NCBI GenBank assembly: GCA_025992315.1
Contig: DAJPHG010000001.1
Span: 930,001-994,000 of the forward strand
Length of the DNA stretch: 64,000 nt
Source: HGM10766 sp900757295
GTDB taxonomy: Bacteria > Bacillota_I > Bacilli_A > RF39 > UBA660
Reading direction: 5' to 3'
Shown here piece by piece: positions 46,718 through 56,028 of this stretch (position 1 is the first letter of the stretch; every line of letters begins with the position of its first letter). A model generated the notes under the pieces. The model saw nothing but the letters and a program-made list of their open reading frames with translations, was not told where the DNA came from and did not search any database. The translations under genes and the position numbers were made by a program.

Positions 46718-48493
46718 TTATTTATTGGAATATTCTTTTAAATATTTTTGTAAATCTATAGCAATATTACTTGGTAAAATCTCTTCCAATTCTTCTAAAC
46801 TAGCATTTTTCATTTTAACGACACTGCCAAATTTTTTAATTAATTCTTTTTTTCTAACTGTCCCTATACCTTCTACATTATCTAAAATACTAGATATACT
46901 ACCTTTGCTTCTTATTGTTTTGTGATAAGTTATTGTGTAACGATGAACCTCATCTTGAATTCTGGTCAGATAATGGAAAACATCACTTGTTGCATCTAAA
47001 GGGATAACTTGATAATTTAAACTATCAATTAATTCATTTGTACGATGTTTATCATTCTTTTTTAATCCACATACTCTAATGTCTAATTTTAAAGAATTTA
47101 AAACATCAATACAAGCGTTTATTTGATTTATACCACCATCAACTATAATTAGATCTGGAAGTTCAGTTTTGTTTAATAAAGCTTTATAATATCTACGATA
47201 TATAACTTCCTGCATTGTATGATAATCATCATTTTTATCAACACTTACTTTATATTTTCGATATTCTTTTTTAGCTGGCTTTCCATCCTTAAAAACTACC
47301 ATTCCACTAACAGAGAAACTACCAAATAAATTAGAGTTATCAAAAGAATCAATACGATCTAGTTTATCTAAATTTAATATTTTTCGCAAGCTTTCATTTG
47401 CTCCGCTTGTTTTCATTTCTTGCTGTTTAAGTGTTTCAAACTTATTATTAAATGCAATCTTAGCATTAGTTTTTGCCATATCTAATATCTTTTTCTTTGT
47501 TCCTTTTTGAACAAAAGAAACTTTGGTTTTTAATAACTCTTCTAAAATGTCTTTGTTTAAATTAGAAGGAATGATAATTTCATTAGGTATTTCATGTTTT
47601 TGATAAAAATTAACAATATAATACTCTACTTCATCTATTTCTTCACTAATTATAGGAAATATATCATTATGATGTCCAATTAATTTTCCATTTCTTAAGA
47701 AGAATATTTGAACACTTATATATCCTTTATCAAAATAATAAGCAATAATATCCCTATTAACAAAGTCGTGTAGTTCAACTTTTTGCTTATCCATTATAAT
47801 ATTTATATAATCTAATTCTTTTTTTAATTCTAATGCTTTTTCATAATTTAAATTACTACTATATTCCATAATTTTAGATTTTAGTTTATTAGTTAAAATT
47901 GAATCATTTCCACGTAGAAAAGATAATATATCATCTTCCATATTTTTTAATTGGCCTTGATCAATTTTTTTTACACAATATCCTAAACATTCATTTATAT
48001 GATAATATAAGCATACTTGTTTAGGCATTCCATCGCATTTTTTTAACGGATATAATCTATTTAATAAATTAACAATTCTTCTAGCAGCATAGGCATTAGG
48101 ATAGGGACCAAATATAGTTTTTTTATCTTTTTTTCTTAAATTAGTGTATCTAACTATTTTTAATTTAGGATATGGTTTAGATATATATTCTATATATGGA
48201 TAAGTTTTATCGTCTTTTAATAAGATATTATATTTAGGATCATGTAATTTAATTAAGTTTATTTCTAGGACAAAAGCTTCTACTTCACTAGAAGTAACTA
48301 TATATTCAAAATCATCTATTTCACTAACTAACTTAGATGTTTTGCCAGTATGTTCTCTATTAAAATAAGATGAAACTCTTTTATGCAGATTTTTTGCTTT
48401 ACCAACATATATTATAGTCCCCGATTTATCTTTCATTTGATAGCTTCCTGGCAAATTAGGGACTAGCTTTAATTTATCTTTTATTTTATCCAT
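46718..48493 (-). CDS. uvrC: Excinuclease ABC subunit C
   Basis: 591 residues from ATG 48493 (MDKIKDKLKLVPNLPG); a GTG at 48505 overlaps the GGTGG site. Makes both cuts in nucleotide excision repair. GIY-YIG domain (PGSYQMKDKSGTIIYVGKAKNL, in parts, about 12-30), UvrB-binding helix pair (about 195-235), the RNase H-like domain with DSFDNSNLFG and IIVDGGINQINA (about 380-470), and C-terminal helix-hairpin-helix (VEGIGTVRKKELIKKFG). Complete. First gene of the operon that continues to trmK. Confidence 0.96.
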   Translation of the reverse strand: MDKIKDKLKLVPNLPGSYQMKDKSGTIIYVGKAKNLHKRVSSYFNREHTGKTSKLVSEIDDFEYIVTSSEVEAFVLEINLIKLHDPKYNILLKDDKTYPYIEYISKPYPKLKIVRYTNLRKKDKKTIFGPYPNAYAARRIVNLLNRLYPLKKCDGMPKQVCLYYHINECLGYCVKKIDQGQLKNMEDDILSFLRGNDSILTNKLKSKIMEYSSNLNYEKALELKKELDYINIIMDKQKVELHDFVNRDIIAYYFDKGYISVQIFFLRNGKLIGHHNDIFPIISEEIDEVEYYIVNFYQKHEIPNEIIIPSNLNKDILEELLKTKVSFVQKGTKKKILDMAKTNAKIAFNNKFETLKQQEMKTSGANESLRKILNLDKLDRIDSFDNSNLFGSFSVSGMVVFKDGKPAKKEYRKYKVSVDKNDDYHTMQEVIYRRYYKALLNKTELPDLIIVDGGINQINACIDVLNSLKLDIRVCGLKKNDKHRTNELIDSLNYQVIPLDATSDVFHYLTRIQDEVHRYTITYHKTIRSKGSISSILDNVEGIGTVRKKELIKKFGSVVKMKNASLEELEEILPSNIAIDLQKYLKEYSNK

Positions 48494-48592
48494 ATCTTCC
48501 ACCAAAATTATTATACTACAAAACTTTTCAGAAATAATAATACATTTGGAAAAATTTAAAAAAATATATTATAATTATTACAGAGGTTTACT

Positions 48593-48943
48593 ATGAAATT
48601 AATTAAAAAAAGCGAAATAATTATTAAAAAATCAAAATTTATTGGTTACTATTATGAGATTGATTCTAAAATGGATGCTGAAAATATTTTAAGAGAATTA
48701 AAAAAAGAACATAAAAAAGCTAGACACATTCCTTATGCTTATAAGTTAGATGTTATTGCTAAAAAAAGTGATGATAAAGAGCCTTCTAATACTGCTGGGG
48801 CACCGATATTAAATATAATTGAGCTTAAAAAAATGAACAACTGCCTAATTGCTGTTGTTCGCTATTTTGGTGGAATAAAACTAGGTGCTGGAGGTTTACT
48901 TAGAGCATATAGCCAAGCCGCAAATGAAGCAACTAAAATTTAA
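48593..48943 (+). CDS. YigZ/IMPACT family protein, N-terminal domain only
   Basis: 116 residues: the UPF0029 domain with KSKFIGYYYEI, RHIPYAYKLD, DDKEPSNTAGAPIL and VVRYFGGIKLGAGGLLRAYSQAA, all strong family blocks. Full YigZ proteins are about 205 residues with a C-terminal DUF1949 domain, which is missing; the stop falls just after the first domain and the next gene is convergent two bases later. RBS AGAGG. Either a real single-domain form or a truncation fixed in this lineage. Confidence 0.88.
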   Translation: MKLIKKSEIIIKKSKFIGYYYEIDSKMDAENILRELKKEHKKARHIPYAYKLDVIAKKSDDKEPSNTAGAPILNIIELKKMNNCLIAVVRYFGGIKLGAGGLLRAYSQAANEATKI

Positions 48944-48944
48944 T

Positions 48945-50099
48945 TTATAGATTTGCTATTTCTTTGCGACTTTTTATTGTTTTACTTTCAATAGATACCC
49001 TTTGAACTACAAATAACATCATTAGTATATTCATATTAAAGCTTCCACCATAACTTAATAGAGGTAATGGAACTCCAGTTAAAGGAATAACTGCTAATAC
49101 TCCTAGTAAGTTAATTAAAATATGAAATAACAAGAATAAAAATGTTCCATAACTTAGAATAGATCCTCTTAAAGTTTCTGCTTCTTTACTTATTTTTAGT
49201 ATTCGGTATAACATTATTCCATAGCCAAGAATTATTAATACGCCAACAATTGCTCCTAGTTCTTCTACTATAATGGCAAAAATAAAGTCAGTGTGAGCTT
49301 CAGGCAAATATAGATATTTTTGAGTTGAATTTCCTAAGCCTAATCCAGTTAATCTTCCGTTATGAATAGCTATAAAACCATTACATACTTGATATCCGGT
49401 TTTTTCTGTATATCTTTGACAAGGTTCTTTAAATTGTAAACGAGAAAGCTGATAATCGCTTAATAAATCACTGCCAAAATATAAACCGGCAATACCTGCG
49501 ATAATTGCACCAATTCCCAATACTTTTACAAAAACAGCTTTATGATTTTTTTTCATTGGAATACTAAAGAAAATAAAAAATACTATAGTTCCAATTATTA
49601 CTGCTCCCCCTAAGTCTGGTTGTAATAATACTAATACAAAGATAATAATACATATTGTAAGCGGCTTTAAAAATCCCAGCGGCTTAGCATTTTTTTTCTT
49701 AGCTTGAGTACTAAAAAATACAGCTAAATACATTATAATTATACTTTTAGCAAATTCAGTTGGCTGGATATTAATCGGACCTAATTTATACCAACTTTTA
49801 GCTCCTCCTCCTATAACTCCATACATTCTTAGTCCAACTAAACTTGCTATAATTCCTAAAATAAGAAGTGGCGTAATTGCTTTATATTTACTGGTTGGTA
49901 TTTTTAATATAACGATTCCCGCTAAAAAGCCAGCTATTATAAACATTAATTGACGTATAAAAAAATAATATGAATCTTTATGATATCTTACTACAGCAGA
50001 TATACTAGAAGAAGAAAATATCATTACTAAACCTAAAACAGAATATAAAATTGTTAATATAAGTAATGGTTTATCTAATTTAGCAAATAACTTCTTCAT
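48945..50099 (-). CDS. ftsW: SEDS glycosyltransferase FtsW/RodA/SpoVE
   Basis: 384 residues with ten transmembrane helices. SEDS markers: SSSS near the start of TM1, GGAKSWYKLGPINIQPTEFAK (in parts), LLQPDLGGA, GLGLGNSTQKYLYLPEAHTDFIFAIIVEELG (in parts) and LTGVPLPLLSYGGS. Polymerises lipid II into glycan, with a class B PBP. The SSSS...Y start and QKYLYLPEAHTDFIFA fit FtsW/SpoVE over RodA. Shows the cell makes peptidoglycan. Confidence 0.93.
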   Translation of the reverse strand: MKKLFAKLDKPLLILTILYSVLGLVMIFSSSSISAVVRYHKDSYYFFIRQLMFIIAGFLAGIVILKIPTSKYKAITPLLILGIIASLVGLRMYGVIGGGAKSWYKLGPINIQPTEFAKSIIIMYLAVFFSTQAKKKNAKPLGFLKPLTICIIIFVLVLLQPDLGGAVIIGTIVFFIFFSIPMKKNHKAVFVKVLGIGAIIAGIAGLYFGSDLLSDYQLSRLQFKEPCQRYTEKTGYQVCNGFIAIHNGRLTGLGLGNSTQKYLYLPEAHTDFIFAIIVEELGAIVGVLIILGYGIMLYRILKISKEAETLRGSILSYGTFLFLLFHILINLLGVLAVIPLTGVPLPLLSYGGSFNMNILMMLFVVQRVSIESKTIKSRKEIANL

Positions 50100-50230
50100 A
50101 TTCTCACCTATTATAATGATAACATATTTTATGTATTCTTTAAACTTAATTTAAAAAACTAGGATATTTTAATGTCAAAATTAAGTAATCTTTAATACAT
50201 TATAGTAGATACATTAAAGGAGGTATATTT

Positions 50231-50413
50231 ATGTATTATTATGGAAATAGTGGCTACTATGGTGGCTACAATCAAACTCCATATGCTCCTACATGTTGTA
50301 ATACAGGCTATGCTGGTTATACTAGCGGTTATGGTATAGGTGCAGCTATATGGATTGTTTTATTTATTCTTTTAGTTATAATTATTGGCGCCGGATGGTG
50401 GAATAATAACTAA
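50231..50413 (+). CDS. YjcZ/SscA-like small Gly/Tyr-rich protein
   Basis: 60 residues with AAAGGAGGT before ATG 50231. The N-terminal half is Tyr/Gly-rich (YYYGNSGYYGGYNQ) with two adjacent cysteines, and the C-terminal half is one membrane helix (IWIVLFILLVIIIGAGW). This matches the YjcZ-type family (FALIVVLFILLIIVG), named as sporulation proteins in Bacillus, where many are spore-specific. Single-gene unit ended by a strong terminator. Confidence 0.7.
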   Translation: MYYYGNSGYYGGYNQTPYAPTCCNTGYAGYTSGYGIGAAIWIVLFILLVIIIGAGWWNNN

Positions 50414-50446
50414 TTAAAAAAAGAGCAATCGCTCTTTTTTAATTAA
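50411..50446. terminator. Bidirectional terminator after the YjcZ-like gene
   Basis: AAAAAAGAGC pairs with GCTCTTTTTT around AATC, with A and T tracts at both sides; shared with the convergent lysozyme gene. Confidence 0.9.
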
Positions 50447-51419
50447 TATATTTTCTTTGACGTTCATGGAATCCTGTTTCATAATTTCCTGAAATAAATA
50501 ATTCATATTCTCCATCACGTCTTGTTTTTAATCCTTCAGTAAATGAACTATCTCCATTTGAAGCATGAGTACAAGATTTAAAAGCATTCAATGCTCCTTC
50601 ATTTTTACTAGCAGCATAACCTTCTACTACCTTTTTGGCATAAGATATTCCACAATTATATGCTAGTGAAGTTGTAGCATCTGTTTTGGCGTCATTCCAA
50701 TCACTAATACTAGTTTTAGCCACTTCTTCTTTTACTTGATTTCTTAAACTATCAATATTATCCATAAAATATTTATCAACTGTATCTGTAGATATACACT
50801 CTCCTAAAGAAACATTAATTACATGATTAGTTATTCCATAACCAATAGTAACTGCCCCATCTCCTATATCAACAGCTTGATATGTAGAATTTGAACTATC
50901 ACAATAAGGCGTATGGCCCTCATAATTCATTAAAAATGAATATAAATTGCTACTACCTGCAGTTGTAATATTATTTTTTTCATTTTCTTTAGCTTTTGCT
51001 AAAATAAATTTTGATTTATCATATGACACTTCATAATCAGTACCTACTTTTTTATTTTCTTCTTCGATTCTAATTTTTGAAAGTTCTTTTAAATGAGCTA
51101 TATTAGCAGATGTAGCATTAGAAGTACAAAATTCTATTAAATTAGAAATCTTAGCAATATCAGTTACTAAAGAAAATGCTATTTTTATAACAGTTGGCAA
51201 TAAAAAAATTATTACTGCACTGATTACACTTCTCATAAATTTTAAACTCTGATTTTTAATGGCATTTTGATCCGAACTGATAATAACTTGAAACATATTA
51301 TAGGATCCCAGAATAATAAGAAGTATTGGAATACATATTTTAAAAATATTAATAAATAAACTTGTTAATCTTAAAGCTTGTAAAAAATGATAATCATTAC
51401 ATAACTCAGCCATACTCAT
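50439..51419 (-). CDS. Two-helix membrane module fused to a GH24-type lysozyme
   Basis: 326 residues. The N-terminal part has two membrane helices (about 25-48 and 64-86) around SSDQNAIKNQSLKFMRS, a layout like the TrbC/VirB2 pilin-type modules. A charged linker (105-155) leads to a phage-type lysozyme domain (156-326): NYEGHTPYC with likely catalytic Glu167, then GAVTIGYGI (the Thr of the E-D-T triad), and TSLAYNCGISYA later. RBS GGTGG before ATG 51419. Probably a membrane-tethered muramidase acting on the cell's own wall; no phage or conjugation genes are adjacent. Confidence 0.75.
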   Translation of the reverse strand: MSMAELCNDYHFLQALRLTSLFINIFKICIPILLIILGSYNMFQVIISSDQNAIKNQSLKFMRSVISAVIIFLLPTVIKIAFSLVTDIAKISNLIEFCTSNATSANIAHLKELSKIRIEEENKKVGTDYEVSYDKSKFILAKAKENEKNNITTAGSSNLYSFLMNYEGHTPYCDSSNSTYQAVDIGDGAVTIGYGITNHVINVSLGECISTDTVDKYFMDNIDSLRNQVKEEVAKTSISDWNDAKTDATTSLAYNCGISYAKKVVEGYAASKNEGALNAFKSCTHASNGDSSFTEGLKTRRDGEYELFISGNYETGFHERQRKYIN

Positions 51420-51542
51420 TTATACCACCAAGAAAATAGTATCATATATCTAAAAATATGACTATAATATCTTTTAAATTTTACATTACTACTTTAAATT
51501 ATTCTGTTTTTTTGATAAAATACAAGGCGTTAGGTGGTTGTT

Positions 51543-52094
51543 ATGAAGTTACCAAATATAAAAATATTAGATGAGAAAAATAAATTATTAAGGCAAAAAA
51601 GTAAGCCAGTTACTTTCCCTCTTTCAAAAGAAGAAAAACAAGATATTAAAGATATGTTATTATATTTAAAAATGTCTCAAATTGATGAAGAAAGAGAAAA
51701 ATATGATTTGAGAGCAGGAATGGGTCTTGCATATGTGCAAATTGGTAAATTAAAAAGAATCTTTGTTATTGTTGAAGAATTAGAAGATGGTAGTTTTGAA
51801 AACTATGTAGTTATAAATCCTAAAATCATTAGCAAAAGTGAAGAACTAATTTATGTTGGCGAAGGTGAAGGCTGTCTAAGTGTCAATCGTCCTGTTGAAG
51901 GAATAGTTCCAAGAAATGCAAGAATTAAAGTTAGAGCTTATGACGAAGATGGTAATGAATATATTATTAGAGTTCGCGAAGATATTGCTATTGCTTTCCA
52001 ACACGAAATAGATCATTTAGATGGAATTTTATTTGTAGATAAGATTGATCCAAAAAATCCTTATAAAAACATGAATAATATGAGAGAGATTTAA
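51543..52094 (+). CDS. def: Peptide deformylase
   Basis: 183 residues from ATG 51543 (TTAGGTGG upstream). Removes the formyl group from nascent proteins. Metal-site motifs: GMGLAYVQIGK (family GxGLAAPQ, with AAP replaced by AYV), GEGCLSV (metal Cys) and FQHEIDHLDG (HExxH). Complete and active-site residues kept apart from the loop change. Confidence 0.93.
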   Translation: MKLPNIKILDEKNKLLRQKSKPVTFPLSKEEKQDIKDMLLYLKMSQIDEEREKYDLRAGMGLAYVQIGKLKRIFVIVEELEDGSFENYVVINPKIISKSEELIYVGEGEGCLSVNRPVEGIVPRNARIKVRAYDEDGNEYIIRVREDIAIAFQHEIDHLDGILFVDKIDPKNPYKNMNNMREI

Positions 52095-52109
52095 TTTGTA
52101 TTTTAATAA

Positions 52110-52142
52110 AAAAGTTCTAGAAATTTTCTAGAGCTTTTTATT
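52110..52142. terminator. Bidirectional terminator after def
   Basis: AAAAAGTTCTAGAAA pairs imperfectly with TTTCTAGAGCTTTTT. Confidence 0.75.
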
Positions 52143-52151
52143 TATTATAAA

Positions 52152-53036
52152 TTAAATTTTTTCAACTTTTGTAAAATAATAATAATTATTACTGTTTAAA
52201 GTAAAAGTGAATTTGTATGTATCTAATTTTCCTAAAATATTATTAATATCATAAGAATTATCAGTCAATAAAACATGCTTTTCTAATGGATTTTGATCAT
52301 TTAAATGTTTATATACTAATTTAGTTACTTCTTCTTTCTCATTAGTTTCATATTTAATATAAGCTATTTTTATAGTAACTTCTACTACTTTACCATTTTT
52401 GTATATTTTTGTTATTTTAGAATCAATGTGAGGTTTTGGAAAAGCATTACAAGTAAATGGATCACTTATATAAACATTTCTTGTATTATCAAATTTAAAA
52501 CGTGAGAACCCACAATAATCATAATCAGCATCTTTTAAGTCAGTATCTTGATAGTATGTATTTGGGCCAAAAAATGCATTAATACCTGCTGAAATTTCTT
52601 CTTTTGATAAAATGATGACTTTAATATTTTGGTTATCAGGCGTTGTTGCATTGTATGTAGCATTTGCAAAATCATTGCTAAATCCACTTTGTTGAGTTAT
52701 TCCAATAACAACTTTAGCATCATTAGTTATATTATTTATATCTTTATAATCTTCTTGATAAAAATATCCATAATAACTTCCGGCAGTATAATCATCAAAT
52801 ATACTAATTTTTTGTTGTAATTCTTTTGCTAAATCTGAATTCAAATCAATATCTTCAGTACTGTTTTCATCATTATGTTTTTTTTCTAATTTTTGTTTGT
52901 TTTCATTTTCTGCTACTACTTCCTTTTTTGGACCAGATATTTCTAAGCCAAAGAACTTTATGCCACAAAAAAGAGAAAGTATTAACAAAATAATAATTGC
53001 AAAATATATATTTGTTTTTCTTTTCTCTTTTTTCAT
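52152..53036 (-). CDS. Hypothetical membrane-anchored extracellular protein
   Basis: 294 residues, not recognised. A basic start and one N-terminal helix (about 10-30), then a Lys/Glu/Asn-rich spacer (40-75) and a beta-rich outside domain with two cysteines (about 190 and 210) that could form a disulfide. RBS AGGTGGG. It follows smc on the same strand, 31 bases after it, so it may be read from the same transcript. Confidence 0.7.
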   Translation of the reverse strand: MKKEKRKTNIYFAIIILLILSLFCGIKFFGLEISGPKKEVVAENENKQKLEKKHNDENSTEDIDLNSDLAKELQQKISIFDDYTAGSYYGYFYQEDYKDINNITNDAKVVIGITQQSGFSNDFANATYNATTPDNQNIKVIILSKEEISAGINAFFGPNTYYQDTDLKDADYDYCGFSRFKFDNTRNVYISDPFTCNAFPKPHIDSKITKIYKNGKVVEVTIKIAYIKYETNEKEEVTKLVYKHLNDQNPLEKHVLLTDNSYDINNILGKLDTYKFTFTLNSNNYYYFTKVEKI

Positions 53037-53067
53037 ATATCAACCCACCTAAACTTTTTCTATTATA

Positions 53068-56013
53068 CTATATATTTTCTAATTTTACACTAACTAATTT
53101 ACTAACTCCACTCTCTTGCATTGTTATACCATATAAAACATCAGCATATTCCATAGTTTTTTTCTTATGTGTAATAATAATAAATTGACTTTTTTCTTTC
53201 TTTTCAAGCAAATATGCTCCAAATGTTTCTACGTTAGCATCATCAAGAGCAGCTTCTACTTCATCTAAAATTACAAACGGAACTGGTTTAACATTTAATA
53301 TGGCAAATAACAATGATATTGCTGTAAGTGTTTTCTCACCACCAGATAATAATCCAATACTATTCATCTTTTTTCCTGGAGGTTGAGCGATTATTTCGAT
53401 TCCTGTTTCTAATAAATTATCTGGATCTGTTAATTTTAATCTACCATCTCCTCCTTTAAATAATTGCTTGTAAACAGTATTAAATTCTTTATTAACTATC
53501 TCAAATGTCTCTAAGAATTTATTTTTCATTATTTCATCCATTTCTTTAATAGCTGTATTTAATGATTCAACAGAACATACTAAATCTTGTTTTTGACTAT
53601 CTAAAAATGTATATCTAGTATTAATACGTTCAAATTCTTCTATAGCACCTAAATTAACATTTCCTAGAGATTGAATTTTTCTTTTTAAATCAATAATACT
53701 ATTTCTAGCTAAATCTTCGGCCATATCTAAATGATAATTTGCCCGAGCTTTTTCATATGTTAAATTATATGTTTCACTTAATGAATTTAATAATGTATCT
53801 AACTTAACATCAACTTTGCCTAATTTTATTTCGGCTTCTTTTAATTCCTGGATTTTTTTATTGTATTTTGTATTTTTATCTTTATTTTCTTTTTCTATTT
53901 CATTGATTTTAAAGAATATATCATCTTTTTGATTTTTATAACTAGCAAGTTCTTTTTCTAATATTCCTTTTTCTTGATTCTTTTGATAATAATTTTCTAA
54001 AATATCATTTAGTTCTTTATCTAAAGAATTGTCTTTAACATTTTGAGCCCCTAATAATTCTTCGTGCTTGATTTCATATCTTTCTTCTAAATCTTTTAAA
54101 GTAATACTTTTTCGATTGATATCTTCTTTTAAAGAACTTAGCTCATAATTATACTTGCTTATTTCTTCAATAATATCATTAATATGTAAAGTTTTTTCAT
54201 CTGATTGCTTATTTAATTCAGCTAATTTTTTATCATTTAATGCTGCTTGTTTTTGTAAATTGTTCAATTGATCTTTTAAAGCTAAAGCGCTATTGCTAAC
54301 TGTTTTACTTGCTCCACCTGTTAATGCTCCACCAGTATGAAGAATCTCTTTATCTAAAGATACAACACGGTATTTATAATTTATTATTTTTCCTACATTA
54401 TTTAAAGCAGCAATATCTTCAACTACTAGAACATTTCCTAATTGATTTTGAATGATATTTTCATATTTTTTATCATAGTTAACTAAAGAAGAAGCAATGC
54501 CAATGTAACCATGAACATTTTTAACTTTTGCTATAGTTTCTTGATCTATAAACTTGCCTTTAATAACATTTAATGGAAAAAATGTTGCTCTTCCTAATTT
54601 ATTTTCTTTTAAATATTCAATACACTCTTTAGCACATAATTGATCATCAACTACAATAATATTTGCAGAATAACCTAAAACAGTATCAATTGCATTGACA
54701 TATTTATCATCAATATTAATTAATTTTCCAATTGTATTATGAACTTTACTAAATCTAGTATTATTAAGAATACTTTTAACAGAATATGGTAAACTACTAT
54801 CATTTTCTATATTGTTTTCGATTATATTGATTTGATTTCTATAATATAATTGTTGTTTGTTTTTTTCTTCTATATCTTTATTTAAAGCACTTTTTTCTAA
54901 TGTTGCTTTTTGATATTTACTTTTTTGCTCATTAAATATTTTGATTTTTTCATTAAAACTTTCATTTAGAATTTCAATATCTTTTTTTAAACTTGAAATA
55001 TTATTTTGCAATGTTAGCTCTTCTTCTTTTAAGTTAATTATATTATTAGCTAAAACATTGCTATCAACTTCATATTTCTTTCTTTCTATTGTCAATTGTT
55101 TTTGACTATTTAATTTAGAAATTTCTTGAGTTAGCTTTATTATTTTTTCGTTTAATTCAGTAATTTTTTCATCAATTTTTATGCTTTGTAAACGCATGTT
55201 TTCTAATAAAGCACTTTTTTCATTGACTGTAGCATTAAAACTTACAGCGTCTTCATTTAATGTATCAACTAAATTCTTTAATTCTTGATATTGTTCATTT
55301 AAATCTGTAATGTCTTTTGCCATAATTGCTATCTCAATATTTTCTAATTCATGTTTATAATTTTTATATTTAGTAGCATCATCAGCTTGTTTTTTTAAAG
55401 GATTTAAGTTTTTTTCTAATTCTTCTATTATTAAATTAATTTTTTCTAGATTATCATTAACTTTTAATAGTTTTCTATTAGTTTCTTCTTTTCTTTTCTT
55501 ATATTTTAATACGCCAGCAGCACTTTCAATAATTACTCTTCTATCTTCAGGCTTACTATTGATAACATCCCCAACTGAACCTTGAGAAATAATATTAAAT
55601 GATTCTTTGCCTGCACCACTATCAATAAATAAATCTGTAATATCTTTTAGCCTGACTTTATTATTATTAATAAAATATTCATTCTCACCATTTTTATATA
55701 ATACTCTTTTTATTTCTACATTATCAAAAGTGGTATTTAAATATTTATCAGTATTGTCAAATGTCAAAGCAACATATGCTCTATTCATCATATTACGAGT
55801 TTTTGAACCAGAAAAAATGACATCAGTCATTTGATTAGTACCGCGAAGAGCTTTAACAGATTGTTCTCCTAAAACCCATTTTACTGCATCTACTATGTTA
55901 CTTTTTCCACTTCCGTTTGGACCTACTACACCAGTGATACCCTTTTTGATATCTAATTCTACAACATCAGCAAATGATTTAAAACCATGAGCTTTAATGC
56001 TTTTTAAATACAT
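53068..56013 (-). CDS. smc: Chromosome segregation ATPase SMC, short form
   Basis: 981 residues. N-terminal ATP-binding head with Walker A GPNGSGKSN (about 32-40) and a Q-loop, long coiled coils, a hinge (about 400-560, with GYIGIASSLVNYDKKYE and GGALTGGA), and the C-terminal head with signature LLSGGEKTLTAISL and Walker B FVILDEVEAALDD. About 200 residues shorter than the 1180-1190 usual in Bacilli, with the loss in the coiled-coil arms; length is like mycoplasma SMC. The scpA/scpB partners are not in the window. AAAGGAGG precedes ATG 56013. Confidence 0.96.
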   Translation of the reverse strand: MYLKSIKAHGFKSFADVVELDIKKGITGVVGPNGSGKSNIVDAVKWVLGEQSVKALRGTNQMTDVIFSGSKTRNMMNRAYVALTFDNTDKYLNTTFDNVEIKRVLYKNGENEYFINNNKVRLKDITDLFIDSGAGKESFNIISQGSVGDVINSKPEDRRVIIESAAGVLKYKKRKEETNRKLLKVNDNLEKINLIIEELEKNLNPLKKQADDATKYKNYKHELENIEIAIMAKDITDLNEQYQELKNLVDTLNEDAVSFNATVNEKSALLENMRLQSIKIDEKITELNEKIIKLTQEISKLNSQKQLTIERKKYEVDSNVLANNIINLKEEELTLQNNISSLKKDIEILNESFNEKIKIFNEQKSKYQKATLEKSALNKDIEEKNKQQLYYRNQINIIENNIENDSSLPYSVKSILNNTRFSKVHNTIGKLINIDDKYVNAIDTVLGYSANIIVVDDQLCAKECIEYLKENKLGRATFFPLNVIKGKFIDQETIAKVKNVHGYIGIASSLVNYDKKYENIIQNQLGNVLVVEDIAALNNVGKIINYKYRVVSLDKEILHTGGALTGGASKTVSNSALALKDQLNNLQKQAALNDKKLAELNKQSDEKTLHINDIIEEISKYNYELSSLKEDINRKSITLKDLEERYEIKHEELLGAQNVKDNSLDKELNDILENYYQKNQEKGILEKELASYKNQKDDIFFKINEIEKENKDKNTKYNKKIQELKEAEIKLGKVDVKLDTLLNSLSETYNLTYEKARANYHLDMAEDLARNSIIDLKRKIQSLGNVNLGAIEEFERINTRYTFLDSQKQDLVCSVESLNTAIKEMDEIMKNKFLETFEIVNKEFNTVYKQLFKGGDGRLKLTDPDNLLETGIEIIAQPPGKKMNSIGLLSGGEKTLTAISLLFAILNVKPVPFVILDEVEAALDDANVETFGAYLLEKKEKSQFIIITHKKKTMEYADVLYGITMQESGVSKLVSVKLENI

Positions 56014-56028
56014 AGTTGTACCTCCTTT

